64,000 bases of DNA from Rhizobium sp. BK251 (GTDB lineage: Bacteria > Pseudomonadota > Alphaproteobacteria > Rhizobiales > Rhizobiaceae). Below the pieces are notes generated by a model. It was not told where the DNA came from, searched no databases, and worked only from the letters and a program-made list of their open reading frames with translations. The position numbers and the translations under genes are program-made. This document shows positions 42,655 to 51,342 of the stretch, in pieces; the first letter of the stretch is position 1, and the number at the start of each line of letters is the position of its first letter. Where the stretch lies: assembly GCF_004345245.1 (NCBI RefSeq), contig NZ_SLUQ01000013.1:62001-126000 (forward strand), written 5' to 3'.

Positions 42655-43437
42655 ATGGATTTGTCCGGCAAAGTCGCTCTTGTCACCGGTGCAGGCTCCG
42701 GTATCGGAAAGGCATCGGCGCTTCAATTGGCGGCCAACGGTGCCGCGGTCGCCGTGCTGAGCCGCACCGCTGACGAGGTCGATCGCACCCGGGACGAAAT
42801 CGAAGCTGCCGGGGGCCAGGCAATTTCACTGACGGCCGACGTCTCCGAGGAGAGCGACATGCGAAGCGCCGTCGCCGCGCTGATCCACCGCTTTTCACGA
42901 CTGGATATCGTAGTCGTCAATGCCGGGATCAACGGCGTCTGGGCGCCGGTAGACGACCTGTTGCCCGAGGAGTGGGACAACACGATCGCCGTCAACTTGC
43001 GGGGTACCTATCTGACCCTGCATCTGACCGTTCCGCACCTGAAGGCGGCGGGCGGTGGCTCGGTGATCGTGATCTCCTCCATCAACGGCACGCGGACCTT
43101 CACCACGCCCGGCGCCACCGCCTATGCGGCTACGAAGGCCGGGCAGGTCGCCATGGTCCAGCAGCTTGCGTTGGAACTCGGACGGCATCGCGTTCGCGTC
43201 AACGCCGTCTGCCCAGGGTTCATCGAAACCGAAATCGCTGACAGCACCGTCAAGAGAAAGGAGGAGATAGCAGGTATCCCCGTCATCTGGCCGGAAGGTG
43301 ACATCCCCATCACCGGCGGAAAGGGTGGCAAGAGCGAGGACGTGGCAGCCCTCGTCGCCTTCCTTGCCTCCGACCGGTCGCGGCACATAACCGGCAGTCC
43401 GATCTGGATCGATGGTGGCCAGAGCCTGCTACGCTAA
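42655..43437 (+). CDS. SDR family oxidoreductase
   Basis: A 260-residue classical short-chain dehydrogenase. VALVTGAGSGIGKASALQLA is the NAD(P) site, NAG in VVVNAGINGVW is present, and the catalytic Ser/Tyr/Lys are seen in ISSINGTRT and YAATK. The C-terminus ITGSPIWIDGGQSLLR is typical. It may oxidise the polyol or sugar alcohol whose ketose is phosphorylated by the Dha kinases, but this is inferred from proximity. TGCGGAGG precedes the ATG. Confidence 0.88.
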   Translation: MDLSGKVALVTGAGSGIGKASALQLAANGAAVAVLSRTADEVDRTRDEIEAAGGQAISLTADVSEESDMRSAVAALIHRFSRLDIVVVNAGINGVWAPVDDLLPEEWDNTIAVNLRGTYLTLHLTVPHLKAAGGGSVIVISSINGTRTFTTPGATAYAATKAGQVAMVQQLALELGRHRVRVNAVCPGFIETEIADSTVKRKEEIAGIPVIWPEGDIPITGGKGGKSEDVAALVAFLASDRSRHITGSPIWIDGGQSLLR

Positions 43438-43506
43438 CCCGTCAACCCCGCTCGTCGCCGCAACCTCTGCCGTAGTAGCACGGCGCAGTACCAAAGAGGC
43501 TACAGG

Positions 43507-43558
43507 TTGCTATCTTCAACCATACGTATGTGTTTGCTATACTCACACGCAGATAGCA
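43507..43558. promoter_or_regulatory. Palindromic region upstream of the LacI-type regulator gene
   Basis: TGCTATCT (43508-43515) and AGATAGCA (43551-43558) are a perfect 8-bp inverted repeat enclosing CATACGTATG (43521-43530), a 10-bp palindrome with a central CG as in many LacI-family operators. A second TTGCTAT lies at 43534-43540. The cluster sits 87 bases or more upstream of the regulator start, so autoregulation and control of the neighbouring SDR are possible. Confidence 0.45.
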
Positions 43559-43644
43559 GAGAGACATTCGCAGATCCCGCCCGTCGCATGGAAAGAGCGA
43601 TTGCAGGCGATCCGGACGAGTTCTCCTGAGAAAGCGCGAAATTG

Positions 43645-44676
43645 ATGGCCCGAACGAAGGTCACGATCCAGGATATTGCCGATAAACTTGGTCTTTCTAA
43701 ATTCTCGGTATCGCGCGCCCTTTCCGGCCAGAGGGGTGTCGGAGAGGCGACCCGCAACCTCGTCCTGTGCACCGCCCAGGCCATGGGCTATCCGCTCACC
43801 CAGGACGCGAGCGCGGCGACGAGCCAGGTCCTCTTCATCCGCGACGAGATCGACACCGCCAGCAACGAGGTCTGGCTGAACGTCATGCATGGAGCGGAGC
43901 GGGAGGGCGAGAAACTGGGGCTCGCTATCGTTCCTCGGCAAGCCCGCTACCTCCAGGACACGGACCACATCGAAGACTCCGTCGTCGGCCTGATCCTTGC
44001 CGTTCCCCACCCCTCGGACTGGGCAACGCTCGCGATGGGCACCGGCCTGCCCGTGGTCTGCGCCGGCCACGTCAGCCCGATGCAGTCCATTGACCAGGTC
44101 GTCGGCGCCGATTGGGAATCCGGTTATGCGGTGGCGGGAATGCTTGCCGAACTCGGCCACGTCGACATGGCATATGTTCATCGCGACATCACCCCGCTTC
44201 GCCGATCCGAGCGCTTTCGTGGCTTTCGCGATGGCGCGCTGGCGATGACCGGGGCCATGATCGACGACGTGGCGATGGATGCCAGGGATGGGTTCCGCGA
44301 CGCGTTCTTCACCTACCTTCGCTCGGGACGGGCGCCGACCGCCCTCTTCTGCGCCCATGACGGGCTCGCCGCATCGGTGATCTTCGAGCTTGTCGGCCTC
44401 GGCATCCGCATTCCCGAAGACATATCCGTCGTCGGCTTCAATGACTTCGCCCTGGCTTCCGAAATGTCGCCGCCGCTCACGACCGTCCGTACACCGCAGG
44501 TTGAGATGGGAGCCGAGATGGTTCGCCGCATCGCCGATCGGCTGTTCGACGCCGAGGCCAGGGAACGGCCACCCTTGCGCGTGGCACTCCTCTCCGAAAT
44601 CGTAAAGCGGGAATCCATCGGACCCGCGGCGGAAAAGGGCTGGCTTTCACGAACTTTGAAGCTGGCAGAGCAATAA
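43645..44676 (+). CDS. LacI family transcriptional regulator
   Basis: A 343-residue LacI/GalR protein. The N-terminal helix-turn-helix is VTIQDIADKLGLSKFSVSRALSGQRGV (about 6-32), followed by a hinge and a periplasmic-binding-protein-like sensor domain with VVGADWESGYAVAGMLAELGH and the typical IRIPEDISVVGFNDFALASEMSPPLTTV. Starts at ATG 43645; the preceding TTG is in frame. It likely controls a sugar/polyol gene set nearby, perhaps the SDR and dha genes. Ligand unknown. Confidence 0.9.
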   Translation: MARTKVTIQDIADKLGLSKFSVSRALSGQRGVGEATRNLVLCTAQAMGYPLTQDASAATSQVLFIRDEIDTASNEVWLNVMHGAEREGEKLGLAIVPRQARYLQDTDHIEDSVVGLILAVPHPSDWATLAMGTGLPVVCAGHVSPMQSIDQVVGADWESGYAVAGMLAELGHVDMAYVHRDITPLRRSERFRGFRDGALAMTGAMIDDVAMDARDGFRDAFFTYLRSGRAPTALFCAHDGLAASVIFELVGLGIRIPEDISVVGFNDFALASEMSPPLTTVRTPQVEMGAEMVRRIADRLFDAEARERPPLRVALLSEIVKRESIGPAAEKGWLSRTLKLAEQ

Positions 44677-44825
44677 TTTCCCAGCGTCCCGGCCCCGCTT
44701 CACGGCCGTTGCGCCCGGCGCGGAAAGGTCGGTGGACGACGTCGTCGCACCGTCTAGTATTTCTGAATCAACTAATATATTTTCGCCTTTGGGACGAGGA
44801 ATAAGATGACAGCCCCGTGGGCCGA

Positions 44826-44850
44826 CGCCACCTCTGGAAGGAGGTGAGCG
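44826..44850 (+). repeat. Stem-loop carrying a perfect Shine-Dalgarno sequence without a start codon
   Basis: CACCTC-TGGAAG-GAGGTG (44829-44846), extended by CGC/GCG with a bulged A, lies in the 212-base gap before the cytochrome c gene. Its right side contains AAGGAGGTGA (44838-44847), fully complementary to the 16S rRNA tail, yet no ATG, GTG or TTG sits 5-12 bases downstream. Its role is unknown; it may be a 5' leader structure of the cytochrome transcript. Confidence 0.35.
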
Positions 44851-44888
44851 GCTACTGGTAGGCCATCTTGCAAAAATGGGGAGGAACC

Positions 44889-45275
44889 ATGCTTTACCGT
44901 GTCCCTTTGACTGCCGCGGCTTTTGCCCTGCTTTGCGCATCCGGAGCTTCCGCACAGGAGGGGGATGTTGCCGCAGGTGGAACCGTCTTCAAGAAATGCG
45001 CACTCTGTCATATCGCCGACTCGGACAAGAACAAGGTGGGGCCATCGCTCAACCACGTCTTCGGCCGAACGGCGGGGACTCACCCTGACTTCAAATATTC
45101 GAACGCGATGGTCGATGCCGGTAAGAACGGCCTTGTCTGGGACGATACGACGCTGCGCGACTACCTGCATGATCCCAAGGCCAAGGTTAAGGGAACCAAG
45201 ATGGCATTCGCCGGCCTCAAGGAAGATACCGACATTACCAACCTCATCGCCTACCTGAAGCAGTATTCCCAATAG
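44889..45275 (+). CDS. Class I cytochrome c (c2/c550 type)
   Basis: A 128-residue periplasmic cytochrome. A signal peptide (about 1-22, LTAAAFALLCASGASA) precedes the haem motif CALCH near residue 37 and a C-terminal Met ligand candidate in GTKMAFAGLK. It is about 200 bases upstream of the oxidase operon, so a likely role is electron donor to that oxidase. The ATG at 44889 follows GGGGAGGAA. Confidence 0.9.
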   Translation: MLYRVPLTAAAFALLCASGASAQEGDVAAGGTVFKKCALCHIADSDKNKVGPSLNHVFGRTAGTHPDFKYSNAMVDAGKNGLVWDDTTLRDYLHDPKAKVKGTKMAFAGLKEDTDITNLIAYLKQYSQ

Positions 45276-45384
45276 GAACCCTCGCAGTGCCTCGCCTTAC
45301 GGCAGCATGGCAGGGGTCCGTCCGCAGAAGATGAGGAGCATCGCTTTGTCCGATTGGATGCTTCTAGTTCACAGACCGGGCTAA

Positions 45385-45413
45385 TTGCTTGTTTTTATTG
45401 TTGGTGCGATAAT
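45385..45413 (+). promoter_or_regulatory. Weak candidate promoter of the oxidase operon
   Basis: GATAAT at 45408-45413 is a good -10 element. TTGCTT at 45385-45390, 17 bases upstream, is a poor -35. It lies in the 203-base gap between cytochrome c and the subunit II gene. Confidence 0.3.
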
Positions 45414-45478
45414 AAGAAGCAGATTTCGACGCATGCGGGTTCATGTCCACAGCCGATCGCGGCAGGGAGGGGCAGGAA

Positions 45479-46294
45479 ATGGCGGTAGCGGTGATTCTCG
45501 TTCTGCTGGCGGTGGGCTCCGTGCTGTTCCACCTGTTCAGCCCGTGGTGGTGGACACCGATAGCGTCGAACTGGAGCTATATCGACAATACCCTGATCAT
45601 CACGTTCTGGATCACCGGTGTCGTCTTTGTCGCGGTCGTGGTCTTCATGGCCTACTGCGTTCTTCGCTTTCGGCATCGGCCCGGCAATCGGGCTGCCTAC
45701 GAGCCTGAGAACCGGCGACTGGAGTGGTGGCTCGCGATCGTCACGGCCGTCGGCGTCGTCGCGATGCTCACACCGGGCCTCTTCGTATGGCACCAGTTCG
45801 TCACCGTCCCGAAGGAGGCGACCGAAGTCGAGGTCGTCGGCCAGCAGTGGCTCTGGAGCTTCCGCCTGCCCGGCGCCAACGGCAAGCTCGGCACGTCCGA
45901 GACGCGTGATGTCGATCCCGACAATCCGCTCGGCCTCAACAAGAACGATCCCAACAATCTCGACGACGTGATCGTCGAAGGCGGGGAATTACATCTTCCG
46001 GTTGGTAAGCCCGTCAAGATGCTGCTTCGTTCCATCGACGTACTGCATGATTTCTACGTGCCGGAATTCCGCGCCAAGATGGACATGGTTCCGGGCATGG
46101 TGACCTATTTCTGGTTCACCCCGACGCGCACCGGCACTTTCGAGATCCTTTGCGCCGAACTCTGCGGCGTCGGCCACCCGCAGATGCGCGGCACCGTCGT
46201 CGTCGACAGCGAACAGGACTACCAGGCCTGGCTGGAGCAGCAGCAGACCTTTGCCCAATTGCTGGAGTCAGGAAAGGCCGTGGCAGCAAAATGA
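45479..46294 (+). CDS. coxM: Cytochrome c oxidase subunit II (CoxM-like)
   Basis: A 271-residue subunit II. Two N-terminal membrane helices (about 1-85) are followed by the periplasmic cupredoxin domain with the CuA ligands in CAELCGVGHPQM (about 225-236) and an upstream His. No fused cytochrome c domain is present. The start at 45479 is chosen because AGGGAGGGGCAGGAA directly precedes it; an ATG at 45443 would add 12 residues. It begins a II-I-III-III-IV operon like coxMNOP of Bradyrhizobium. Confidence 0.9.
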   Translation: MAVAVILVLLAVGSVLFHLFSPWWWTPIASNWSYIDNTLIITFWITGVVFVAVVVFMAYCVLRFRHRPGNRAAYEPENRRLEWWLAIVTAVGVVAMLTPGLFVWHQFVTVPKEATEVEVVGQQWLWSFRLPGANGKLGTSETRDVDPDNPLGLNKNDPNNLDDVIVEGGELHLPVGKPVKMLLRSIDVLHDFYVPEFRAKMDMVPGMVTYFWFTPTRTGTFEILCAELCGVGHPQMRGTVVVDSEQDYQAWLEQQQTFAQLLESGKAVAAK

Positions 46295-46348
46295 CCTGAT
46301 GCTTCTTTGAGGAGGGAAGCATCGCCGAACCATGTGGGAGGAAGAACC

Positions 46349-48133
46349 ATGGTCGATATCGGAACAGGCAGGGGTATTGGCGTCCCTGTCCCACCAGCCG
46401 AGGTGGAGGATGTTGACCTCTACCATCCGAGAAGCTGGTGGACGAAATACGTCTTCAGCCAGGATGCCAAGGTCATTGCGATCCAATACTCCATGACCGC
46501 GATCGCGATCGGCATGGTCGCACTCGTGCTCTCCTGGATGATACGGCTGCAGCTCGGCTTTCCGGGGTATTTCGATTTCATAGACGCCGACCGCTACTAC
46601 CAGTTCATCACCATGCACGGCATGATCATGGTGATCTACCTTCTGACCGCCCTCTTCCTCGGCGGCTTCGGCAACTATCTGATCCCACTGATGGTTGGCG
46701 CTCGCGACATGGTCTTTCCCTATGCCAACATGCTGAGTTACTGGCTCTATCTGGTGGCCGTCCTCGTCCTCGTCGCCGGTTTCTTCGCGCCCGGCGGCCC
46801 GACCGGCGCCGGGTGGACGCTCTACCCGCCACAGGCCGTGCTTTCTGGCACGCCCGGCGGAAGCGAATGGGGCATCCTGCTGATGCTGTCGTCGCTCATC
46901 CTGTTCATCATCGGCTTCACGATGGGTGGATTGAACTATGTCGTGACGGTGCTGCAGGGTCGCACCCGCGGCATGACGCTGATGCGCCTGCCCTTGACCG
47001 TTTGGGGCATCTTCACCGCGACGGTGATGGCGCTTCTCGCCTTCCCCGCCCTCTTCGTCGCCTGTGTCATGATGCTTTTCGACCGGGTGCTCGGGACCAG
47101 CTTCTTCATGCCGGCGATCGTCGAGATGGGCGAGCAACTCCAGCACAGTGGCGGCAGCCCGATCCTCTTCCAGCACCTCTTCTGGTTCTTCGGCCATCCG
47201 GAGGTCTATATCGTCGCGCTGCCCGCCTTCGGTATCGTCTCCGACCTCATCAGCACGCACGCCCGCAAGAACATCTTCGGCTATCGCATGATGGTCTGGG
47301 CGATCGTCATCATCGGCGCACTGAGCTTCGTCGTCTGGGCGCACCACATGTATGTCAGCGGCATGAACCCGGCCTTCGGGTTCTTCTTTGCGACCACGAC
47401 GCTGATCATCGCAGTGCCGACCGCGATCAAGGTCTACAACTGGGTCCTGACGCTCTGGCGCGGCGACATTCACCTGACGCTGCCGATGCTTTTCGCTCTC
47501 GGCTTCATCGTCACCTTCGTCAATGGCGGGCTGACCGGACTCTTCCTCGGCAATGTCGTCGTCGACGTGCCGCTGTCAGATACCATGTTCGTCGTCGCGC
47601 ATTTCCACATGGTCATGGGCGTTGCCCCGATCATGGTGATCTTCGGAGCAATCTATCACTGGTATCCGAAGGTGACAGGCCGGCTGCTCAACGAAACCAT
47701 GGGCAAGATACACTTCTGGGTCACCTTCCTCGGCGCCTACCTGATCTTCTTCCCGATGCACTATGTCGGGCTGATCGGCGTGCCCCGCCGCTATTTCGAG
47801 CTTGGCGACACGGCCTTCGTCCCGCCATCGGCACATACGCTGAACGAGTTCATCACCGTCATGGCGCTTATCGTCGGCGCCGCACAGGTGCTCTTCCTCT
47901 TCAATCTCGCCTGGAGCCTGACGAAGGGCAAGCTCGCCGGCGGCAACCCATGGCGGGCCACGACGCTGGAGTGGCAGACGCCGCAGACGCCGCCGGCGCA
48001 CGGCAACTGGGGCAAGGAACTGCCCATCGTCTATCGCTGGGCCTATGACTACAGCGTGCCCGGCGCGCCCGAGGACTTCATTCCGCAGAACCAGCCGGGC
48101 ATCGCCGGACGCTCCGGGGAGGCAGTGGCGTGA
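46349..48133 (+). CDS. coxN: Cytochrome c oxidase subunit I (CoxN-like)
   Basis: A 594-residue haem-copper oxidase subunit I with twelve or so membrane segments. Haem and CuB ligands are in ITMHGMIMVIY, FGHPEVY, WAHHMYVSG and VAHFHMVMG. The GHPEVY motif, with the cross-linking Tyr and the proton-channel Glu, marks an A1-type oxidase. ATG at 46349 follows GAGGAAGAA. It overlaps the following subunit III-like gene by 4 bases. Confidence 0.93.
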   Translation: MVDIGTGRGIGVPVPPAEVEDVDLYHPRSWWTKYVFSQDAKVIAIQYSMTAIAIGMVALVLSWMIRLQLGFPGYFDFIDADRYYQFITMHGMIMVIYLLTALFLGGFGNYLIPLMVGARDMVFPYANMLSYWLYLVAVLVLVAGFFAPGGPTGAGWTLYPPQAVLSGTPGGSEWGILLMLSSLILFIIGFTMGGLNYVVTVLQGRTRGMTLMRLPLTVWGIFTATVMALLAFPALFVACVMMLFDRVLGTSFFMPAIVEMGEQLQHSGGSPILFQHLFWFFGHPEVYIVALPAFGIVSDLISTHARKNIFGYRMMVWAIVIIGALSFVVWAHHMYVSGMNPAFGFFFATTTLIIAVPTAIKVYNWVLTLWRGDIHLTLPMLFALGFIVTFVNGGLTGLFLGNVVVDVPLSDTMFVVAHFHMVMGVAPIMVIFGAIYHWYPKVTGRLLNETMGKIHFWVTFLGAYLIFFPMHYVGLIGVPRRYFELGDTAFVPPSAHTLNEFITVMALIVGAAQVLFLFNLAWSLTKGKLAGGNPWRATTLEWQTPQTPPAHGNWGKELPIVYRWAYDYSVPGAPEDFIPQNQPGIAGRSGEAVA

Positions 48134-48834
48134 GTGTCATCCTGGTCTTCATGGCTGCCCTTGCCGCGATCATCATCTGGTGGATGGCGAAGCAGCGGCT
48201 GCTCTCCAAGCCCTGGCTCGAGGTCGGAACGGCAGCCGACACCTCCTTCGCGAACCGTTCCCCGGCGCCGACGGCAAAGATCGGGCTTGGCGTCTTCCTG
48301 GCGGTCGTAGGCGCGCTGTTCTCGCTGTTCATCAGCGCCTATTTCATGCGCATGCAGGGCTCGGACTGGTGGTCGCTTCCGATGCCGCGCCTGCTCTGGG
48401 TCAATACCGGCGTGCTGGCGGCAAGCAGCGCGGCGCTGCATTGGGCGAGCGTCGATGCCAAGCGCGGCCGGGACGACCTCATGCGGATCAGCCTCCTTGC
48501 CGCATTCACCTTAGGCATCGTCTTTCTGGTAGGACAGATCCTCGCGTGGCGGCAGCTCGTCTCCGAAGGCTATGTGCTTGCCGACAACCCGGCAAACAGC
48601 TTTTTCTACCTCATCACGGGAATGCATGGCCTGCATATTCTCGGCGGCCTGTTCGCCCTCGGGCGCACGATTCGTCGGAGCATCGGCGGAACGAGCGCTG
48701 CGAAGACCCACCTCGGGGTGGAGCTCTGCGCCATCTACTGGCACTTCATGCTGCTTGTCTGGCTCGTGCTGTTCGCCTTCTTTGGCGGCTGGGCCAACAA
48801 TCTCATCGACATCTGCCGTCAACTGCTGACCTAA
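48130..48834 (+). CDS. coxO: Cytochrome c oxidase subunit III-like protein (CoxO-like)
   Basis: A 234-residue membrane protein of the subunit III family, with segments at about 1-18, 50-75, 90-110, 125-150, 165-185 and 205-225. Family blocks are FISAYFMRMQGSDW, NSFFYLITGMHGLHILGG and LCAIYWHFMLLVWLVLFAF. It starts at a GTG that overlaps the subunit I stop. It is one of two III-type subunits in the operon. Confidence 0.85.
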   Translation: MSVILVFMAALAAIIIWWMAKQRLLSKPWLEVGTAADTSFANRSPAPTAKIGLGVFLAVVGALFSLFISAYFMRMQGSDWWSLPMPRLLWVNTGVLAASSAALHWASVDAKRGRDDLMRISLLAAFTLGIVFLVGQILAWRQLVSEGYVLADNPANSFFYLITGMHGLHILGGLFALGRTIRRSIGGTSAAKTHLGVELCAIYWHFMLLVWLVLFAFFGGWANNLIDICRQLLT

Positions 48835-48846
48835 GGGAAACCGAAG

Positions 48847-49575
48847 ATGCATCAGAGCACCCAGACGCAGACGCAGATTTCCGAACCGTTGCCGCTCAAG
48901 CCCGGCATGAGCGGCTTTGCCGCCGACTGGGCATCCGATCAGCGGGCGTTCAAGAACGTCTCCTGGGGCAAGGCGATGATGTGGATATTCCTCCTCAGCG
49001 ACACCTTCGTCTTCGGGTGCTTCCTGCTTGCCTACATGACGGCGCGCATGTCGACGACAGTACCCTGGCCGAACCCCAGCGAGGTCTTTGCCCTCACCAT
49101 AGCGGGCCACCACATTCCCCTGATCCTGATCGCGATCATGACCTTCGTGCTGATATCGAGCAGCGGCACGATGGCGATGGCCGTCAACTACGGATACCGG
49201 CGCGACCGCCGCATGACCGCCATCCTGATGCTGGTGACGGCCTTCTTCGGCGCGACATTCGTCGGGATGCAGGCATTTGAATGGAGCAAGCTCATCTCCG
49301 AGGGCGTGCGGCCCTGGGGCAATCCATGGGGCGCCGCGCAGTTCGGCTCGAGCTTCTTCATGATCACCGGCTTTCACGGGACTCACGTCACGATCGGCGT
49401 GATCTTCCTGCTGATCATTGCCCGCAAGGTATGGCGTGGGGATTTCGACCAGGAGCGACGAGGCTTCTTCACCAGCAGGAAGGGTCGCTACGAAATCGTC
49501 GAGATCACCGGCCTCTACTGGCACTTCGTCGACCTGGTCTGGGTCTTCATCTTCGCGTTCTTCTATCTGTGGTGA
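48847..49575 (+). CDS. coxP: Cytochrome c oxidase subunit III (CoxP-like)
   Basis: A 242-residue second subunit III-type protein. MWIFLLSDTFVFGCFLLAYM, GVRPWGNPWGAAQFGSSFFMITGFHGTHV and ITGLYWHFVDLVWVFIFAFFYL are family blocks. It starts 12 bases after CoxO. Subunit III stabilises the catalytic subunit and its proton uptake; having two paralogues side by side matches the coxOP arrangement of Bradyrhizobium. Confidence 0.88.
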   Translation: MHQSTQTQTQISEPLPLKPGMSGFAADWASDQRAFKNVSWGKAMMWIFLLSDTFVFGCFLLAYMTARMSTTVPWPNPSEVFALTIAGHHIPLILIAIMTFVLISSSGTMAMAVNYGYRRDRRMTAILMLVTAFFGATFVGMQAFEWSKLISEGVRPWGNPWGAAQFGSSFFMITGFHGTHVTIGVIFLLIIARKVWRGDFDQERRGFFTSRKGRYEIVEITGLYWHFVDLVWVFIFAFFYLW

Positions 49576-49584
49576 GGTCATCCC

Positions 49585-49914
49585 ATGGCACAAGCGGCTT
49601 CGCATACCCAGCAGCACCCGATCAAACTCTACCTGGTGATATGGGCCCTGCTCTTCGTTCTCAGCGCGTGCTCCTATCTCGTCGACTATGTGGGCCTGCA
49701 GGGATACCTACGATGGTCGCTGATCCTCATCTTCATGGTCCTGAAGGCCGGGCTGATCGTTGCGATCTTCATGCACATGGCCTGGGAGAGACTGGCGCTT
49801 GTCTACGCCATGCTGCTGCCACCGATCCTCGTCCTCGTCTTCGTCGCGATGATGGTTTCGGAATCGAACTATACGCTGTTCACCCGCCTCGTCTTCTTCG
49901 GCACGGGGCCCTGA
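49585..49914 (+). CDS. Cytochrome c oxidase subunit IV (caa3-type small subunit)
   Basis: A 109-residue protein with three hydrophobic segments (LYLVIWALLFVLSACSYLV, WSLILIFMVLKAGLIVAIFMHM, LVYAMLLPPILVLVFVAMMV), the pattern of prokaryotic subunit IV (Cyt_c_ox_IV/CtaF). The FMHMAWERL motif is typical. It is the last gene of the oxidase operon, 9 bases after CoxP. Confidence 0.88.
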   Translation: MAQAASHTQQHPIKLYLVIWALLFVLSACSYLVDYVGLQGYLRWSLILIFMVLKAGLIVAIFMHMAWERLALVYAMLLPPILVLVFVAMMVSESNYTLFTRLVFFGTGP

Positions 49915-50105
49915 GCGAGCGCATTCCGGCGATGTGATCGTCGTTTGCCGCGGTGCACACACGGATCGCGGCGCAGCAACAATCGCGTGACCGGCCATTG
50001 AGTTCGGGCTGCGGGAAGGCAATATAGAGTATTCCTCACTATTGTCGTCATGGCATCAGCCACTTCGCATAACCGATCTCCATAGCCCAGCACGGACAAG
50101 CGCTC

Positions 50106-51218
50106 ATGAGCAGCCTCTTTTCCCCTTTTACCCTGCGCAATCTCAATCTCCCCAATCGCATCGTCGTTTCGCCGATGTGTCAGTATGTCGCCGACAACGG
50201 CAAGGCGACGCCTTGGCACGTCGTCCACCTCGGCAATCTCGCTCTTTCAGGCGCAAGCATGGTTTTCATCGAGGCGACGGCGGTCGAGCCAAGCGGCCGG
50301 ATCACGCCCGGTGATCTCGGCCTCTACAACGACGAGACCGAAGCGGCGCTTCGTCCTGTGCTGGAGGCGGTGCACACCGTCTCCAAGGCGGCCGTCGTCA
50401 TGCAGCTTGCCCATGCCGGCCGCAAGGCATCGAGCCATGTCCCCTGGGAGACGGGCCAACTCATCCCCTTCGGCGAAGGCGGCTGGGAAACCTATGCGCC
50501 CTCCGCCGTGCCGCAGAAGGAAGGCGAGCGCGCACCCAAGGCGCTGGACAGCGCTGGTCTTGCCCGCGTCCGGGACGCCTTTGTGGCGACGGCGCACCGC
50601 GCAGCCCGGCTCGGGGTCGACGGCGTCGAGATCCACGCCGCCCATGGCTATCTGCTGCACGAGTTTCTCTCGCCGATCTCCAATCATCGCACCGATGAAT
50701 ATGGCGGCTCGCTGGAAAACCGGATGCGTTTCCCGCTCGAGGTTTTCGATGCCGTTCGTGCCGCCTTCCCGGCCGACAAGCCGGTCGGCGTCAGGGTCTC
50801 CGCGAGTGACTGGATGGAAGGCGGGTGGGATATCGCCCAGACCCTCATCTTCGTAAAGGAACTGCAGAAGCGCGGCGTCGACTGGATCGATGCCTCCTCG
50901 GGCGGCATCTCGCCGCTTCAGAAGATAGCGGTCGGCCCGGGCTATCAGGTGCCTTTCGCCGAGGCGATCAGGAAGGAAACCGGCGTGACGACGATTTCGG
51001 TCGGCCTCATCACCGAACCGCGCCAGGCGGAAGACATCATCGCCACGGGCAAGGCCGACTTCATCGCGCTGGCTCGCGCGATCCTCTACGACCCGCGCTG
51101 GCCCTGGCACGCCGCGGCGCTGCTGGGCGCAGCCGTCGACGCGCCTCCCTCCTACTGGCGTGCGCTTCCCCGCGAGCATGGCGATCTCTTCCGCAATGCA
51201 AGCTTCGGCGGACGCTGA
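50106..51218 (+). CDS. NADH:flavin oxidoreductase, old yellow enzyme family (YqjM-like)
   Basis: A 370-residue FMN ene-reductase. It has SPMCQY with the Cys of thermostable/YqjM-type OYEs, the AHAGRKASS active-site block (about 98-106), and the IHAAHGYLLHEFLSPISNHRTDEYGG signature. It reduces activated C=C bonds with NAD(P)H; physiological substrate unknown. It is a single gene upstream of an SDR, which may act on related compounds. Confidence 0.92.
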   Translation: MSSLFSPFTLRNLNLPNRIVVSPMCQYVADNGKATPWHVVHLGNLALSGASMVFIEATAVEPSGRITPGDLGLYNDETEAALRPVLEAVHTVSKAAVVMQLAHAGRKASSHVPWETGQLIPFGEGGWETYAPSAVPQKEGERAPKALDSAGLARVRDAFVATAHRAARLGVDGVEIHAAHGYLLHEFLSPISNHRTDEYGGSLENRMRFPLEVFDAVRAAFPADKPVGVRVSASDWMEGGWDIAQTLIFVKELQKRGVDWIDASSGGISPLQKIAVGPGYQVPFAEAIRKETGVTTISVGLITEPRQAEDIIATGKADFIALARAILYDPRWPWHAAALLGAAVDAPPSYWRALPREHGDLFRNASFGGR

Positions 51219-51342
51219 GCTTCCCCGCCCGTCTGAACCGCAACACACCATCGCGCAATCGAGGAAACTGCGATATGTCGTCAATGAAGCATTGGCGACA
51301 TATCGTAGGCGGCCCTTATCGATGACGACGGAAAGAAAGACC

